The notes under the pieces: model-generated
What the model saw: the letters and a program-made list of their open reading frames with translations, nothing else
What the model was told of the DNA's origin: nothing
The model's database searches: none
Made by a program: the position numbers and the translations under genes
Shown here: in pieces, positions 17,009 to 27,175 of the stretch
Numbering within the stretch: position 1 is the stretch's first letter
How the letters are laid out: every line of letters starts with the position of its first letter
NCBI GenBank assembly: GCA_040757715.1
Contig: JBFLWS010000002.1
Coordinates: 268,680 to 332,679, forward strand
Direction: 5' to 3'
Source of the DNA: CAIMFV01 sp040757715
Lineage (GTDB): Bacteria > Pseudomonadota > Alphaproteobacteria > Caulobacterales > Caulobacteraceae
DNA: 64,000 nt

Positions 17009-17754
17009 GCGCCCCCCAGCAACCGCGCGCCCGCGGTCTCGATGCGCTCCTCGAGGAGGCGCATGAACTCGCCGCGCTTCAGCCCCGGCGGGATGGGCTC
17101 AAGATATTCGAACACCGCTACGCCCGGATAGCGCGCCACCCCGTGAGCCGGCCAGACCACGCCGGACGTGGTGGCGGCGGGAATGCAAGCGACCTCCAGC
17201 TCGCGATAGAGGCCGGCGACGCCTGGCTTGTAGTCGGGGGCCGCGCCGGGGTCCTGCCGCGTGCCCTCGGGGAAGATGATGATCTGACGCCCGGCCGCCA
17301 GGGCCGCCTTGGCCTCCGCGGTCATGGTGCGCAGGGTCTTGGCCCCGCCCGAGCGGTCGATGGAGATGACGCCCACCTTTTTGGCGTACCAGCCGAAGAA
17401 CGGCAGGGCCATCAGCTCCTTCTTCAGCACGAAGCAGGGGTCGGGCAGGTAGAGGAAGGGCGGGATGAAGTCGAACATGCCCTGGTGCTTGGCGGCGATG
17501 AGCGCCGCGCCGGCGGGCAGGTGGTCGCGTCCGCGCAGCTCCACCTTCACGCCGATGAGCAGCGCAAGGCCGCCCAGCACCAGCCGCGCCCAGACCTTCA
17601 CCAGGGCCAGCGTATAGCGTCGCGGCGCCAAGAGGAGCGGCGAACAGACGATGCCCAGCACCGCCATCAGGCCGTACATCCAGAGCATGAACAGAAGGGA
17701 GCGGAGGACCAGCCAGGGGCTGGCCTTGGGGCGCACGAAGGTCGTCTCGGTCAT
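17005..17754 (-). CDS. plsC: 1-acyl-sn-glycerol-3-phosphate acyltransferase
   Basis: PlsC acylates lysophosphatidic acid to phosphatidic acid at the inner membrane. The 249-residue product has a hydrophobic N-terminal segment (about 13-48). The HX4D catalytic motif appears as KHQGMFD near residue 92, followed by VGVISIDRSGGAKTLRTM and the FPEGTRQDPG acceptor motif near 165. Its ATG overlaps the ydcF-like stop as ATGA, so the two are co-translated. The strong HX4D and EGTR motifs make the activity secure; acyl specificity is not deducible. Confidence 0.93.
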   Translation of the reverse strand: MTETTFVRPKASPWLVLRSLLFMLWMYGLMAVLGIVCSPLLLAPRRYTLALVKVWARLVLGGLALLIGVKVELRGRDHLPAGAALIAAKHQGMFDFIPPFLYLPDPCFVLKKELMALPFFGWYAKKVGVISIDRSGGAKTLRTMTAEAKAALAAGRQIIIFPEGTRQDPGAAPDYKPGVAGLYRELEVACIPAATTSGVVWPAHGVARYPGVAVFEYLEPIPPGLKRGEFMRLLEERIETAGARLLGGA

Positions 17755-18374
17755 GGGGCGGGATGGGCCGCTGGCTTCGGCTTGGGCGCCGGCGTGATCA
17801 GATGCGAGATCCCGTCCTTGGTGAGGATCACGAGATATTTCGAATATTCGAGGACCATACGGCGCATGTCGTCGTTCTTGGCCCACCAGCGGCGGGCGTT
17901 CAGAGTGTCGGTGACCACCGGATAGGGATAGAGCGCTACGTCCGGCAGCGCGCCACGCAGCTCCAGAAGCGCCCGCGGCATGTGGTAGTCGGCAGTGACC
18001 ACGATGAGGCTGTGATAGCCGTGCTCCCGCGCCCAGCCCGCCGTCTCCACCGCGTTGCCTTGGGTGGTCTCAGCCTGAAAGCCGAGGTCGACGCAGCAGT
18101 CCCAGATGCGGCCGACGCCCCGGGCCACGCCCTTCACCTCCGAGCGGGTGGCCTGGCGGTTGACGCCGGAGATGAGCAGGCGCTGGGCCTTGCCGTCTTC
18201 CAGCAACTGAGTGGCGGCCTCCAGGCGGATGGAGGAGGAGCCGGTGAGAGCGACAATGCCGTCGGCTGTGGGCGGTTCGACGGCGGGGGTGGACGCAGCG
18301 ACGCGCTCGGCGAAGGCCCAAAGGCCCGCGAGCCACAGCAGCAGCACCAAGGCGAACACCGCCAGAACTCTCAT
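17751..18374 (-). CDS. YdcF-like DUF218 membrane protein
   Basis: The 207-residue product has one N-terminal membrane segment (MRVLAVFALVLLLWLAGLWAF). A periplasmic DUF218 domain follows with DGIVALTGSSSIRLEAATQLL, RLLISGVNR, the ETAGWAREHGYHSLIVVTADYHMPRALLE core and LYPYPVVTD. The family (SanA, YdcF, ElyC) acts on envelope polysaccharides or their carriers, by an unknown reaction. The Thr-Gly loop is G-less compared with the usual V-x-GGG-x-R. Start at 18374 gives a good signal anchor. ATGA overlap with plsC supports an envelope role. Confidence 0.88.
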   Translation of the reverse strand: MRVLAVFALVLLLWLAGLWAFAERVAASTPAVEPPTADGIVALTGSSSIRLEAATQLLEDGKAQRLLISGVNRQATRSEVKGVARGVGRIWDCCVDLGFQAETTQGNAVETAGWAREHGYHSLIVVTADYHMPRALLELRGALPDVALYPYPVVTDTLNARRWWAKNDDMRRMVLEYSKYLVILTKDGISHLITPAPKPKPAAHPAP

Positions 18375-18483
18375 CACTCGCTCCGCGCCCCCCGCGATGG
18401 GCGGCTTCACCTTACCGCACGCGCGTGCGGTTCGCCTAATCATCGCCTCGAATGCCCGATTTGAAAAGCAAGCCTGCGCCCGA

Positions 18484-19398
18484 TCAGGGCTCGCGCCGCA
18501 AGAGGTCGAGGGCCACAAAGCGCGCGGCGAGGGCGGCCACGATCCCCGCCAACCAAGGCGCGGCGAGGCCCACCGACAGATCAGCCCAAGCCAGAGGTAG
18601 AGCCGGGGTGAAGCCCTGACTGCCGCCGACGAGGCGCATCAGCGCCCCCGCCAGGGCCGCCGCCCCGCCTCCCGCCGCCCCCGCCGCGAAGGCGAGAACG
18701 GCGAATCGGCGCAGGAACAGCCCGGCCACGAACCGGTCCGCCGCTCCGGTGAGGTGCAGCACCTCCACCACGTCCCGCCGCGCGGCGAGGCCGGCTCTCG
18801 TCGCGAAGGCCACCACGCTGGCGGCGGCGAGCGCAATGAGCGCGCAGATGAAGGCCGAGGCCCCGCGGGCGATGGCGGCGCTCTTCTCGATGTCGGCGAT
18901 CCAGCGGCTGTGATCGTCGACGCTGGCGTCCACGTGCGCGGCGACGAGGGCGGCGTTCAGCGCCTTCACCGTGGCCGGATGTTGGGGATCGAGGTCCACA
19001 GTGACGAGGTAGGGCAGCGGCATGTCCTCGGGGATGTCGCCCTTGCCGAGCCAGGGCTCCAACAGCGCCTCGGCGGACTTGCGGTCGAGGGCCTGGGCCT
19101 CCTGCACGCCCTTCACGGCGGCCACCGCTTCGGCGGCGCGGGCGGCGGCCTCGGCGCCGGTCTCGGTGGGGCCTGGCCGCACCTGGATGGTGGCCGAGGC
19201 GGTGAGCTCGCGGGTCCAGCCGGCGGCGGCGCGATCGGAGGCCAGCGCCCCCATGGCCGCGAGGCAGGCGAGGAAGCACAAGACCGCGATGGCGAAGACG
19301 AGGCCGAAGTCCTGGGCGTCCAGGGGCGGCAGCAGGGGCGCCGGGCGCCATTTGGCCGGATCGGTGAGCGGCGGGCGATAGTCGGCGGCGCGGGCCAT
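18484..19398 (-). CDS. ftsX: Cell division protein FtsX
   Basis: FtsX is the membrane subunit of the FtsEX complex, which activates peptidoglycan hydrolases at the septum. The 304-residue product has four membrane segments (about 35-58, 172-195, 222-250 and 272-296) and a periplasmic domain of about 110 residues after the first, as expected. ALDRKSAEALLEPWLGKGDIPEDMPLPYLVTVDL is in that domain. The ATG shares one base with the ftsE stop (TGATG). The gene order ftsE-ftsX is universal. Confidence 0.93.
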   Translation of the reverse strand: MARAADYRPPLTDPAKWRPAPLLPPLDAQDFGLVFAIAVLCFLACLAAMGALASDRAAAGWTRELTASATIQVRPGPTETGAEAAARAAEAVAAVKGVQEAQALDRKSAEALLEPWLGKGDIPEDMPLPYLVTVDLDPQHPATVKALNAALVAAHVDASVDDHSRWIADIEKSAAIARGASAFICALIALAAASVVAFATRAGLAARRDVVEVLHLTGAADRFVAGLFLRRFAVLAFAAGAAGGGAAALAGALMRLVGGSQGFTPALPLAWADLSVGLAAPWLAGIVAALAARFVALDLLRREP

Positions 19399-20171
19399 CA
19401 CTCCGCCTCCTCGTCCAGGGTCCCGCGGGCCAGGCCCTCGCACAGCCGTCCGCCCTCCAGCCGCAGCATGGGCATGCCGGAGCGGGCGATGAGGTCCTCG
19501 TCGTGGGTGGCGATGAGCACGGTGGCGCCCAGCTTGTTCAGTTCGACGAGCAGGCGAAGGATGCGCAGGGCCATGGCGTGGTCGACATTGCCGGTGGGCT
19601 CATCGGCGATGACCAGGGAAGGCCGCGTCACCACCGCCCGGGCGATGGCCAGGCGCTGCTTCTCCCCGCCCGATAGGGACGGCGGCAGGGCGAACATGCG
19701 CTCGCCGAGCCCCACCCATTGCAGCAGCTCGGCCACGTCGGCGCGATAGCGCTCGGACGCCTGACCGGCGATGCGCAGGGGCAGGGCCACATTGTCGAAG
19801 GCGCTGAGATGGTCGAGCAGGCGATATTCCTGGAACACCATGCCGATGCGGCGGCGCACCTCGGTCAGATCGTCCCGCGTGAGCTTGGCGACATCATGCC
19901 CGAACAGACGGATCAGGCCCCGCGACGGCTTGGCCGCCAGATAAATCAGCTTCAGAAGCGAGCTTTTGCCCGCCCCTGACGGCCCGGTAAGGAAATGGAA
20001 GGAGCCAGCGGCTAGATTAAGGTCAACGTCGCGTAAAACTTCGGGCGAACGCCCGTAGCGCATGGCGACCCCTTCGAACCGCACCACCGGAGAGGCTTCC
20101 CGTTCCGTGTCGACCGCGTTAGGCCCTAGAGAATCAATGGCTTGCCTGGACATGGGGACCGGAATCAGCAT
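19398..20171 (-). CDS. ftsE: Cell division ATP-binding protein FtsE
   Basis: FtsE is the ATPase of FtsEX. The 257-residue product has Walker A (GPSGAGKSSLLKL) near residue 63, Q-loop FQEYRLLDHLSAFDNV, signature LSGGEKQRLAIARAV and Walker B LVIADEPTGN. About 30 residues precede the usual start. The ATG at 20171 has no good ribosome site, and ATG at 20153 or a GTG at the VVRFEGV segment could be the real start. The gene diverges from the zinc-ribbon protein, leaving only 39 bp. Confidence 0.92.
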   Translation of the reverse strand: MLIPVPMSRQAIDSLGPNAVDTEREASPVVRFEGVAMRYGRSPEVLRDVDLNLAAGSFHFLTGPSGAGKSSLLKLIYLAAKPSRGLIRLFGHDVAKLTRDDLTEVRRRIGMVFQEYRLLDHLSAFDNVALPLRIAGQASERYRADVAELLQWVGLGERMFALPPSLSGGEKQRLAIARAVVTRPSLVIADEPTGNVDHAMALRILRLLVELNKLGATVLIATHDEDLIARSGMPMLRLEGGRLCEGLARGTLDEEAE

Positions 20172-20210
20172 CCTCAGTCGGATGGGCTTTGCGCCTCCGA
20201 GTCAGCGATC

Positions 20211-21098
20211 ATGATACTGACCTGCCCCGCCTGCGCCACTCGCTATTTCGTTGACGAGGGGGCGATTCCCGTCGCCGGCCGCACGGTGCGCTGCGCGTCG
20301 TGCGGCAATTCGTGGTTCGCGACGCGCGAAAGCCTGGCCGACGCGGAGCTGAAGCTCGCCGCCCCCGCCGAGGACTCGAGCTGGATGAGCGAGCCCGAGC
20401 CCGCCCTCATGGACGAGCCGGAAATCCCCCTGCCCCGCCGTATGCGCGCTCAAGCCGTGGCCAAGAAGAAGACCCGCGAGGCCGTGGCCGCCGGGGTGGT
20501 GTGGGCGGTGCTTTCGGCGGCGTTCGTGGTGGTGGTTATCGGCGCGGTGCTGTTCAAGGACTCCATCGTCGAGGTCTGGCCGAGCGCCGCGGGCGCCTAC
20601 GCCGCGGCCAAGATGCCGGTGAACCCCGTGGGCCTCGTCATCGAAGGCTCGCAAGGCGGCCAAGGCCTGCAAGACGGCCGCGCGGCCCTGATCATCACCG
20701 GGCGCGAGCGCAATGTGAAAACCACCGCCCGCGAGCCCCAGCCGCTCATCGTCGGGCTGTTCGACAAGACCGGCAAACGCCTGGCCACCCAGCGGGTGGT
20801 GCTACCCCCCGGTCCCATCGCGCCCGGAGATTCCAAGCCTTTCTCGGTGAGCTTCTTCGACCCGCCGCTGAACGTGGCCGAGTTCGGAGTCGACTTCGAC
20901 TTCAACGCCAAGGGCGGCAAGGCTGCGGGCCCCGAAGGCCCGGCCAAGAAGGACAATGCCGCCGCGCTCAATCTGCGCGGTCCGACCGGCGCCCCGCCCC
21001 CCGCCCCGACGCCCCCGCCGGCGGAGGCCAAGCCCCTGCCGGCCAACTCGCCCTACGCCCTGCCCCCCGCCGCCGCCGATCAGGGCCATGGCCGCTAA
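20211..21098 (+). CDS. MJ0042-type zinc-ribbon membrane protein (DUF3426-like)
   Basis: The 295-residue protein starts MILTCPACATRYFVDEGAI and has a second pair in VRCASCGNSWFA, forming a four-cysteine zinc ribbon. A variable acidic linker follows, then one membrane segment at about 100-122 (AGVVWAVLSAAFVVVVIGAV). The periplasmic domain contains LIITGRERN and PGPIAPGDSKPFSVSFFDPP, and a Pro/Ala-rich tail of 50 residues ends it. The function of the family is unknown. It overlaps hpt by 11 bases in another frame. Confidence 0.88.
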   Translation: MILTCPACATRYFVDEGAIPVAGRTVRCASCGNSWFATRESLADAELKLAAPAEDSSWMSEPEPALMDEPEIPLPRRMRAQAVAKKKTREAVAAGVVWAVLSAAFVVVVIGAVLFKDSIVEVWPSAAGAYAAAKMPVNPVGLVIEGSQGGQGLQDGRAALIITGRERNVKTTAREPQPLIVGLFDKTGKRLATQRVVLPPGPIAPGDSKPFSVSFFDPPLNVAEFGVDFDFNAKGGKAAGPEGPAKKDNAAALNLRGPTGAPPPAPTPPPAEAKPLPANSPYALPPAAADQGHGR

Positions 21099-21612
21099 GC
21101 CGGTCGAGCTGATCAGCGAAGCGGAGATCGCCGCGCGCGTGGACGAGCTATCCAAGGCCATGGCCCCCCTGATCGACGAAGAGACGGTGTGCGTGGTGCT
21201 GCTCACCGGGGCCATGTGGTTCGCCGCCGACCTGACGCGGGCTCTGTCGCGCCTCGGCAAGCACCCCCTGTTCGACGCCCTGTGGCTCGCCTCCTATGGC
21301 GATGAGCGGCGCACCAGCGGCCAGGTGATGGTGCGCACCGGGTTGCAGCGCAGCGTGGAGGGCCGCCGGGTGATGGTCATCGACGATGTGCTGGACTCAG
21401 GCCTGTCGCTGGTGGCCGCCCGTCAGCTCCTATTGGATAGCGGCGCGGCCGAGGTGCGCCTCGCCGTGTTCGCCGCCAAGCCCTGGCCCGAGCCGCGGGC
21501 GGTGAGCCCGGACTTCATCGCCTGGCAGGCCCCGGCGCGGTTCCTGGTGGGCTATGGCATGGACGCCGCCGGCCGCTATCGCGACCTGCCCTATATCGGC
21601 GCGCTGGATTAG
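21088..21612 (+). CDS. hpt: Hypoxanthine phosphoribosyltransferase
   Basis: The enzyme salvages hypoxanthine (and often guanine) to IMP/GMP with PRPP. The 174-residue type I phosphoribosyltransferase has ISEAEIAARVDELSKAMAP, the PP-loop segment VVLLTGAMWFAADLTR, the flexible loop region SYGDERRTSG and the PRPP motif VMVIDDVLDSGLSL. It ends with DFIAWQAPARFLVGYGMDAAGRYRDLPYIG, the Hpt C-terminal signature. The ATG at 21088 lies inside the end of the previous gene, so translation is coupled. Confidence 0.94.
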   Translation: MAAKPVELISEAEIAARVDELSKAMAPLIDEETVCVVLLTGAMWFAADLTRALSRLGKHPLFDALWLASYGDERRTSGQVMVRTGLQRSVEGRRVMVIDDVLDSGLSLVAARQLLLDSGAAEVRLAVFAAKPWPEPRAVSPDFIAWQAPARFLVGYGMDAAGRYRDLPYIGALD

Positions 21613-21652
21613 GCGCCGCTTTCCGCCAAGACAAGGCGACGAATTCAAAAAG

Positions 21653-21667
21653 TTAATGTATGGTTAA
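21653..21667. promoter_or_regulatory. CtrA-type box TTAA-N7-TTAA
   Basis: TTAA-TGTATGG-TTAA matches the CtrA recognition format of Caulobacterales exactly in its half sites and spacing. It lies in the 219-bp gap, 165 bp before the protease start. Cell-cycle control is inferred. Confidence 0.5.
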
Positions 21668-21831
21668 GCGACCGTTCCACCTGAAGCGGCGAGCGTTGTT
21701 ATTTGGAATAGTTTTCACAAAAGTTCGCCATCCGGCGACGTCCAGAGACGATCGAAAGCTCTATCCGCTCGACCGGACGGTTTGTGCTGCGTGAGTTCAA
21801 TCACAATCACGTTAACCCACAGGGGGGTCGA

Positions 21832-23244
21832 ATGAAAAAGTCCCTATTACTGTCCAGTCTCGTTGGTTTGGCCGCGCTCACCGCCGGGGGCGCCTGGTTC
21901 GCCGCCAGCGCCGCGCCGCCCATGGTCGCCCAGCCCCTGGTCGCTCAGCCCCTGGTCGGGGCCCAGCTGCGAGCGCCGCACGTCTTGCTCAACGTCCTGC
22001 CGGAGTCGGCTGCGCCGCTGCCGCCCCAGGCGCGTAACCAGCTGCTGCTGCTGCATAGCTCCCGCGGCGCCGGTCCCATCGCCATCGCCAAATTCGCGCC
22101 GGAAGTGCTGCTGCAGTCCAAGCCTGGCCAGAGCGTCGCCTTCCACGTGGAGCCCAACATCGCCTTCGAGGTTCGCGCCCTCTCCACCGAGCCTACGGCT
22201 GGCGGCGGCGCGATCTGGCGGGGCGAGGTCGCGGGCGCCCGGCCCGACCTCCCGCCCGGCATGGCCACCCTCGTCGTGCAAGGCGGCATGGTCACCGGCT
22301 CGATCCACGCCCCCAATGGCGACCTCTATCAGGTGCGGCCGCTGCCGGGCGGGGCCACGGCCATCGTCAAGTTCGATTACCGCGCGGCGCCGGCCGACGA
22401 GCCCGAATCCCTGAAGATGAAGGCGCCGGCCCCGCAAGCGCGTCCCACGGGCGACATGGGCCAGGGCATAAATCCCGCGTTTGCAAGCCAAAGGTTGCTG
22501 TTGCCCGCGGTGCGTCCGATCACCCCGGTGAACCTCGGCGTCATCTACCGCTGCATCCCCTGCATCCTGCAGCCCAACTACCCGGTGATTGACGTGCTGG
22601 TGGCCTATACGGGCTCGGCCCAGATGGCCGCAGGCGACATCAACAGCCTGATCAATCTGGCGGTCGCCGAGACCAATGACAGCTTCGCCAACAGCGGCGT
22701 GCATGCGCGCCTGCGGCTGGTGGGGACCATGCCGGTGAACTACGACGACTCCAACAAGAGCTTCGACCAAATGGTGTCGGATCTGGCCACCGCGCCGATC
22801 CTGGCCGCCGTGCGCAATCAGCGCAACGCAGTGCGGGCCGACATTGCGGTGATGATCATCAACAACACCGCTTATTGCGGCATGGCTGACGCCATCAGCG
22901 CCACCCCGGACACGGCCTTCGCCGTGGTCCATTATGGCTGCGCCACCGGCTATTACAGCTTCGGTCACGAGATCGGACACCTGTTGGGCGCCCGGCACGA
23001 CCGGTTTGACGACGGCACGGCCACGCCCTTCGCCTTCGGCCACGGCTTCCAGCATCACGCGGCGAGCGGCGGCTGGCGCACCATCATGAGCTATCGCTGC
23101 GGCGACGGCAGCTGTGATCCGCGCCTGCAATACTGGTCGAGCCCCTATGTGACCCATAACGGCCTGCCCATGGGCACAGTGGGATTCGAGGACAATGTGG
23201 CGGTGTGGAACGCCCGGGCCGCCATCGTGGCGGGCTTCCGTTGA
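21832..23244 (+). CDS. Secreted metzincin-type zinc metalloprotease
   Basis: The 470-residue protein has a signal peptide (residues 1-25), then a short tandem repeat VAQPLVAQPLV and a prodomain-like region to about residue 240. The catalytic domain carries HEIGHLLGARHD (zinc site, first His about residue 379) and a Met-turn TIMSYR near 419, which define metzincins such as peptidyl-Asp and reprolysin-like proteases. Four cysteines around 241, 244, 350 and 366 are candidates for disulphides. AGGGGGG precedes the ATG at 21832. It stands alone and ends with a well-formed C-terminus. Confidence 0.9.
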   Translation: MKKSLLLSSLVGLAALTAGGAWFAASAAPPMVAQPLVAQPLVGAQLRAPHVLLNVLPESAAPLPPQARNQLLLLHSSRGAGPIAIAKFAPEVLLQSKPGQSVAFHVEPNIAFEVRALSTEPTAGGGAIWRGEVAGARPDLPPGMATLVVQGGMVTGSIHAPNGDLYQVRPLPGGATAIVKFDYRAAPADEPESLKMKAPAPQARPTGDMGQGINPAFASQRLLLPAVRPITPVNLGVIYRCIPCILQPNYPVIDVLVAYTGSAQMAAGDINSLINLAVAETNDSFANSGVHARLRLVGTMPVNYDDSNKSFDQMVSDLATAPILAAVRNQRNAVRADIAVMIINNTAYCGMADAISATPDTAFAVVHYGCATGYYSFGHEIGHLLGARHDRFDDGTATPFAFGHGFQHHAASGGWRTIMSYRCGDGSCDPRLQYWSSPYVTHNGLPMGTVGFEDNVAVWNARAAIVAGFR

Positions 23245-23280
23245 GCTTCAACGCGTAACGAAAAGGGGCGCGCCACAGCC

Positions 23281-23381
23281 AGAGCATTTTCCGAAAAGTG
23301 GGAACCGGTTTTCGGATCAAAAATGCTCTGGATTCAACTGACCATGAGCAAAATCCGATTCAGTTTGATCGGATTTTGCTC
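23281..23381. repeat. Composite ~101-bp dispersed repeat, copy 2
   Basis: It has the same order of parts as the element at 8185-8286: AGAGCATTTTCC, GTGGGAACCGG, then GAGCAAAATCC and GGATTTTGCTC. Differences cluster in the linker and the loops. It lies between convergent protease and dehydrogenase genes, as copy 1 lies between convergent genes. Confidence 0.85.
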
Positions 23382-23426
23382 GGGGCGCGCCCCGATCCGT
23401 AAGTCGATGTGACCTGAGGCCTGCTG

Positions 23427-24305
23427 TTACCGCGTGGGCACCGGGTGTTCGCCGCGGTAGTCGTAGAAGCCGCGGCCGGATTTCTTGCCGAGCCAGCCGG
23501 CCTCCACATACTTCACCAGCAGCGGGCAGGGCCGGTACTTGGAGTCCGCCAGGCCGTCATGCAGCACGTTCATGATGGCCAGCACCGTGTCGAGGCCGAT
23601 GAAATCGCCCAGCTCCAGCGGCCCCATGGGATGGTTGGCGCCCAGCCGCAGGGCCGTGTCGATGGCCTCCACCGTGCCCACGCCCTCATAGAGGGTGTAG
23701 ATGGCCTCGTTGATCATCGGCACCAGCACGCGGTTGACGATGAAGGCCGGGAAGTCTTCGGCGTTGGCGGTGGTCTTGCCCAGGCTCTTGGCGAAGGTGG
23801 ACGCCGCCTCATAGGTCTCCGGGTCGGTGGCGATGCCGCGGATGATCTCCACCAGCTTCATCAGCGGCACCGGGTTCATGAAGTGCAGGCCGATGAACTT
23901 CTCCGGCCGGTCGGTGACCGAGGCCAGGCGCGTGATGGAGATGGAGGAGGTGTTGGAGGCGAGGATGGTGGTGGGCGACAGGTGGCTGGTGAGCGACTTG
24001 AAGATGGTCTTCTTCAGGTCTTCGTTCTCGGTGGCCGCCTCGATCACCATGTCGGCGGCGCCCACCTCGGCCAGGGCCTCGGCCGGCTTGAGGCGCGACA
24101 GGGCGGCCTGCACCTGCTCGATGGTCACCGCGCCGCGGGCGGCCTGACGGTTGAGGTTCTTCTCGATGAGCGCCACGCCGGCGTCGATGCGCTCGCGCGA
24201 AATGTCGTTCAGCAGCACGTCGTAGCCCGCCAAAGCGCATACATGGGCGATGCCTGCGCCCATCTGGCCCGCGCCGATCACGCCGACGGTCTTGATATCA
24301 GCCAT
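23427..24305 (-). CDS. 3-hydroxybutyryl-CoA dehydrogenase
   Basis: The enzyme oxidises 3-hydroxyacyl-CoA with NAD+ (or the reverse) in beta-oxidation or butyrate/PHB metabolism. The 292-residue product has the Rossmann motif VGVIGAGQMGAGIA at residues 7-20, VIEAATENEDLKKTIF and ILASNTSSISIT. The catalytic His-Glu pair is in GLHFMNPVPLMKLVEI, and the C-terminal domain has HPMGPLELGDFIGLDT. Length and motifs match Hbd/PaaH single-domain enzymes. It is not in an obvious operon. Confidence 0.94.
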   Translation of the reverse strand: MADIKTVGVIGAGQMGAGIAHVCALAGYDVLLNDISRERIDAGVALIEKNLNRQAARGAVTIEQVQAALSRLKPAEALAEVGAADMVIEAATENEDLKKTIFKSLTSHLSPTTILASNTSSISITRLASVTDRPEKFIGLHFMNPVPLMKLVEIIRGIATDPETYEAASTFAKSLGKTTANAEDFPAFIVNRVLVPMINEAIYTLYEGVGTVEAIDTALRLGANHPMGPLELGDFIGLDTVLAIMNVLHDGLADSKYRPCPLLVKYVEAGWLGKKSGRGFYDYRGEHPVPTR

Positions 24306-24448
24306 TCTACTAGAGCCTCGTTCGCGCCTGTCCGGGCCGGCCCGCCGATCCGAACCGCGAGCAGCTTAACACGCGCACGATTAAGTCTTTGCTGCGCCGC
24401 AAACAAGGCCCCTCATGCGCCGACGCGCCGCAGCCTGCGCAAAGCGGT

Positions 24449-26239
<1,791 letters not shown>

Positions 26240-26289
26240 GACGCCCCTCGCAGGAGGGACAGATAGGGAGTCGCAAGGCCGAGGGCAAA

Positions 26290-26355
26290 TGTCCAAAATA
26301 CTTTACATCGCGATTGGCATGCGCTACATGGTGTCCAACATTTTTGACATCGCAA
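26290..26355. promoter_or_regulatory. Paired 24-base direct repeats around a sigma70-type promoter
   Basis: Two 24-base copies start at 26290 and 26332, 42 bp (four turns) apart, and agree at 19 positions. They share TGTCCAA at the start and ACATCGC near the end. The first covers a TTTACA -35 (26302-26307); TACATG at 26325-26330 is 17 bases on. The second covers the expected start site. The small XRE protein encoded downstream is the likely ligand. Confidence 0.6.
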
Positions 26356-26367
26356 TGGAGACGCGTC

Positions 26368-26769
26368 ATGTCGCATGTGGAAAAGACCTCCTGGATTTCA
26401 GCCCTGGCTCTGGCGCTCGCCACCGCCTGGTACGTTCATGACGCCCTGCCCACCGGGGCGCCGAGCCTGTCGTCCATGGTGAGCATCGTGGTGGTTATGG
26501 TGGTGGTCGAGATCGTCGCCAATATCGTCATCGGGGTGCTGGGCCGGGGTGAGGCGGGCGGCGGCCTCGACGAGCGCGAGCGGGCCATTGTGCACCGAGC
26601 CGACAGCGCCGGCTTCTATGTGCTGGCGGCGGGCGCCTTCACCAGCGCCGCGCTTCTGAACCTCGGCTTCGGGACCAGCCTGGTGTTCAACCTCATTCTC
26701 GGGTCCTTGGCGGCGGCGGAGTTCGCCAAGCTGGGCATGAAGATCCTCGGCCTGCGCCTCGGAGCCTGA
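26368..26769 (+). CDS. Small four-helix membrane protein paired with an XRE regulator
   Basis: The 133-residue product has membrane segments at about 9-27, 35-58, 79-99 and 101-122, and a cytoplasmic loop GGGLDERERAIVHRADSAG between the second and third. A D-E-R-E loop of this kind occurs in DUF2178-like membrane proteins, which are commonly encoded with small XRE repressors. That assignment is tentative. The ATG at 26368 follows GGAG by seven bases. One base separates it from the XRE gene, so they form a two-gene operon. Confidence 0.78.
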   Translation: MSHVEKTSWISALALALATAWYVHDALPTGAPSLSSMVSIVVVMVVVEIVANIVIGVLGRGEAGGGLDERERAIVHRADSAGFYVLAAGAFTSAALLNLGFGTSLVFNLILGSLAAAEFAKLGMKILGLRLGA

Positions 26770-26770
26770 G

Positions 26771-26983
26771 GTGAAGCCCTGCGCCATCAAGAACCACATT
26801 CGCCGGCTGCGATTCGAGGCTGGCGAGATGAGCCAGCAGGCGCTGGCCGAGCGGGTGGGCGTCACCCGCCAGACCATCAACGCCATCGAGCAGGGCAAGT
26901 ATTCGCCCTCGCTGGAGGCCGCCTTCCGCATCGCCGAGGTGTTCGGCCGGCCCATCACCGAGGTGTTCGAATACGCGCCGTGA
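26771..26983 (+). CDS. Small XRE-family transcriptional regulator
   Basis: The 70-residue protein is a single helix-turn-helix domain: NHIRRLRFEAGEMSQQALAERVGVTRQTINAIEQGKYSPSLEAAF spans residues 8-52 and EVFGRPITEVFEY closes it. This is the YozG/PbsX-like type that usually represses its own operon with an adjacent membrane gene. The start is GTG, one base after the preceding stop. The direct repeats at 26290-26355 are its likely operators. Confidence 0.92.
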   Translation: MKPCAIKNHIRRLRFEAGEMSQQALAERVGVTRQTINAIEQGKYSPSLEAAFRIAEVFGRPITEVFEYAP

Positions 26984-27018
26984 CCTGGACGGTGCGGCCT
27001 GAACGGACAAGCCACTTG

Positions 27019-27126
27019 GCCTCTCCCCCTTGCGGGGAGAGGTCGGGAGAGGGGGTGGTCCAGCGGGACGGGTCGCGAAGCTCACCCCCCATCCCCGGCC
27101 CTTCCCCCGCAAGGGGGGAAGGGGGC
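27019..27126. repeat. GC-rich palindromic repeat (CCCCTTGCGGGG family), copy A
   Basis: Two inverted units, each with a CCCC(C)TTGCGGGG(G) hairpin (27024-27040 and, reversed, 27100-27119), flank a short linker containing TCGCGA. The 192-bp gap after the XRE gene is mostly this element. A homologous copy in the opposite orientation lies at 63774-63870. Confidence 0.75.
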
Positions 27127-27175
27127 AAGTCCTCAGCCCATCTCCGCAAGGTTGAACGGATTTTACTGCGCGCGC

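Noticed and set aside
21925..21960. Short tandem repeat coding VAQPLVAQPLV taken as a mobile or regulatory repeat.
   Set aside because: It is a simple in-frame duplication in the mature N-terminus of the protease.
24366..24384. TTAACACGCGCACGATTAA as a CtrA box.
   Set aside because: The spacer between half sites is eleven bases.
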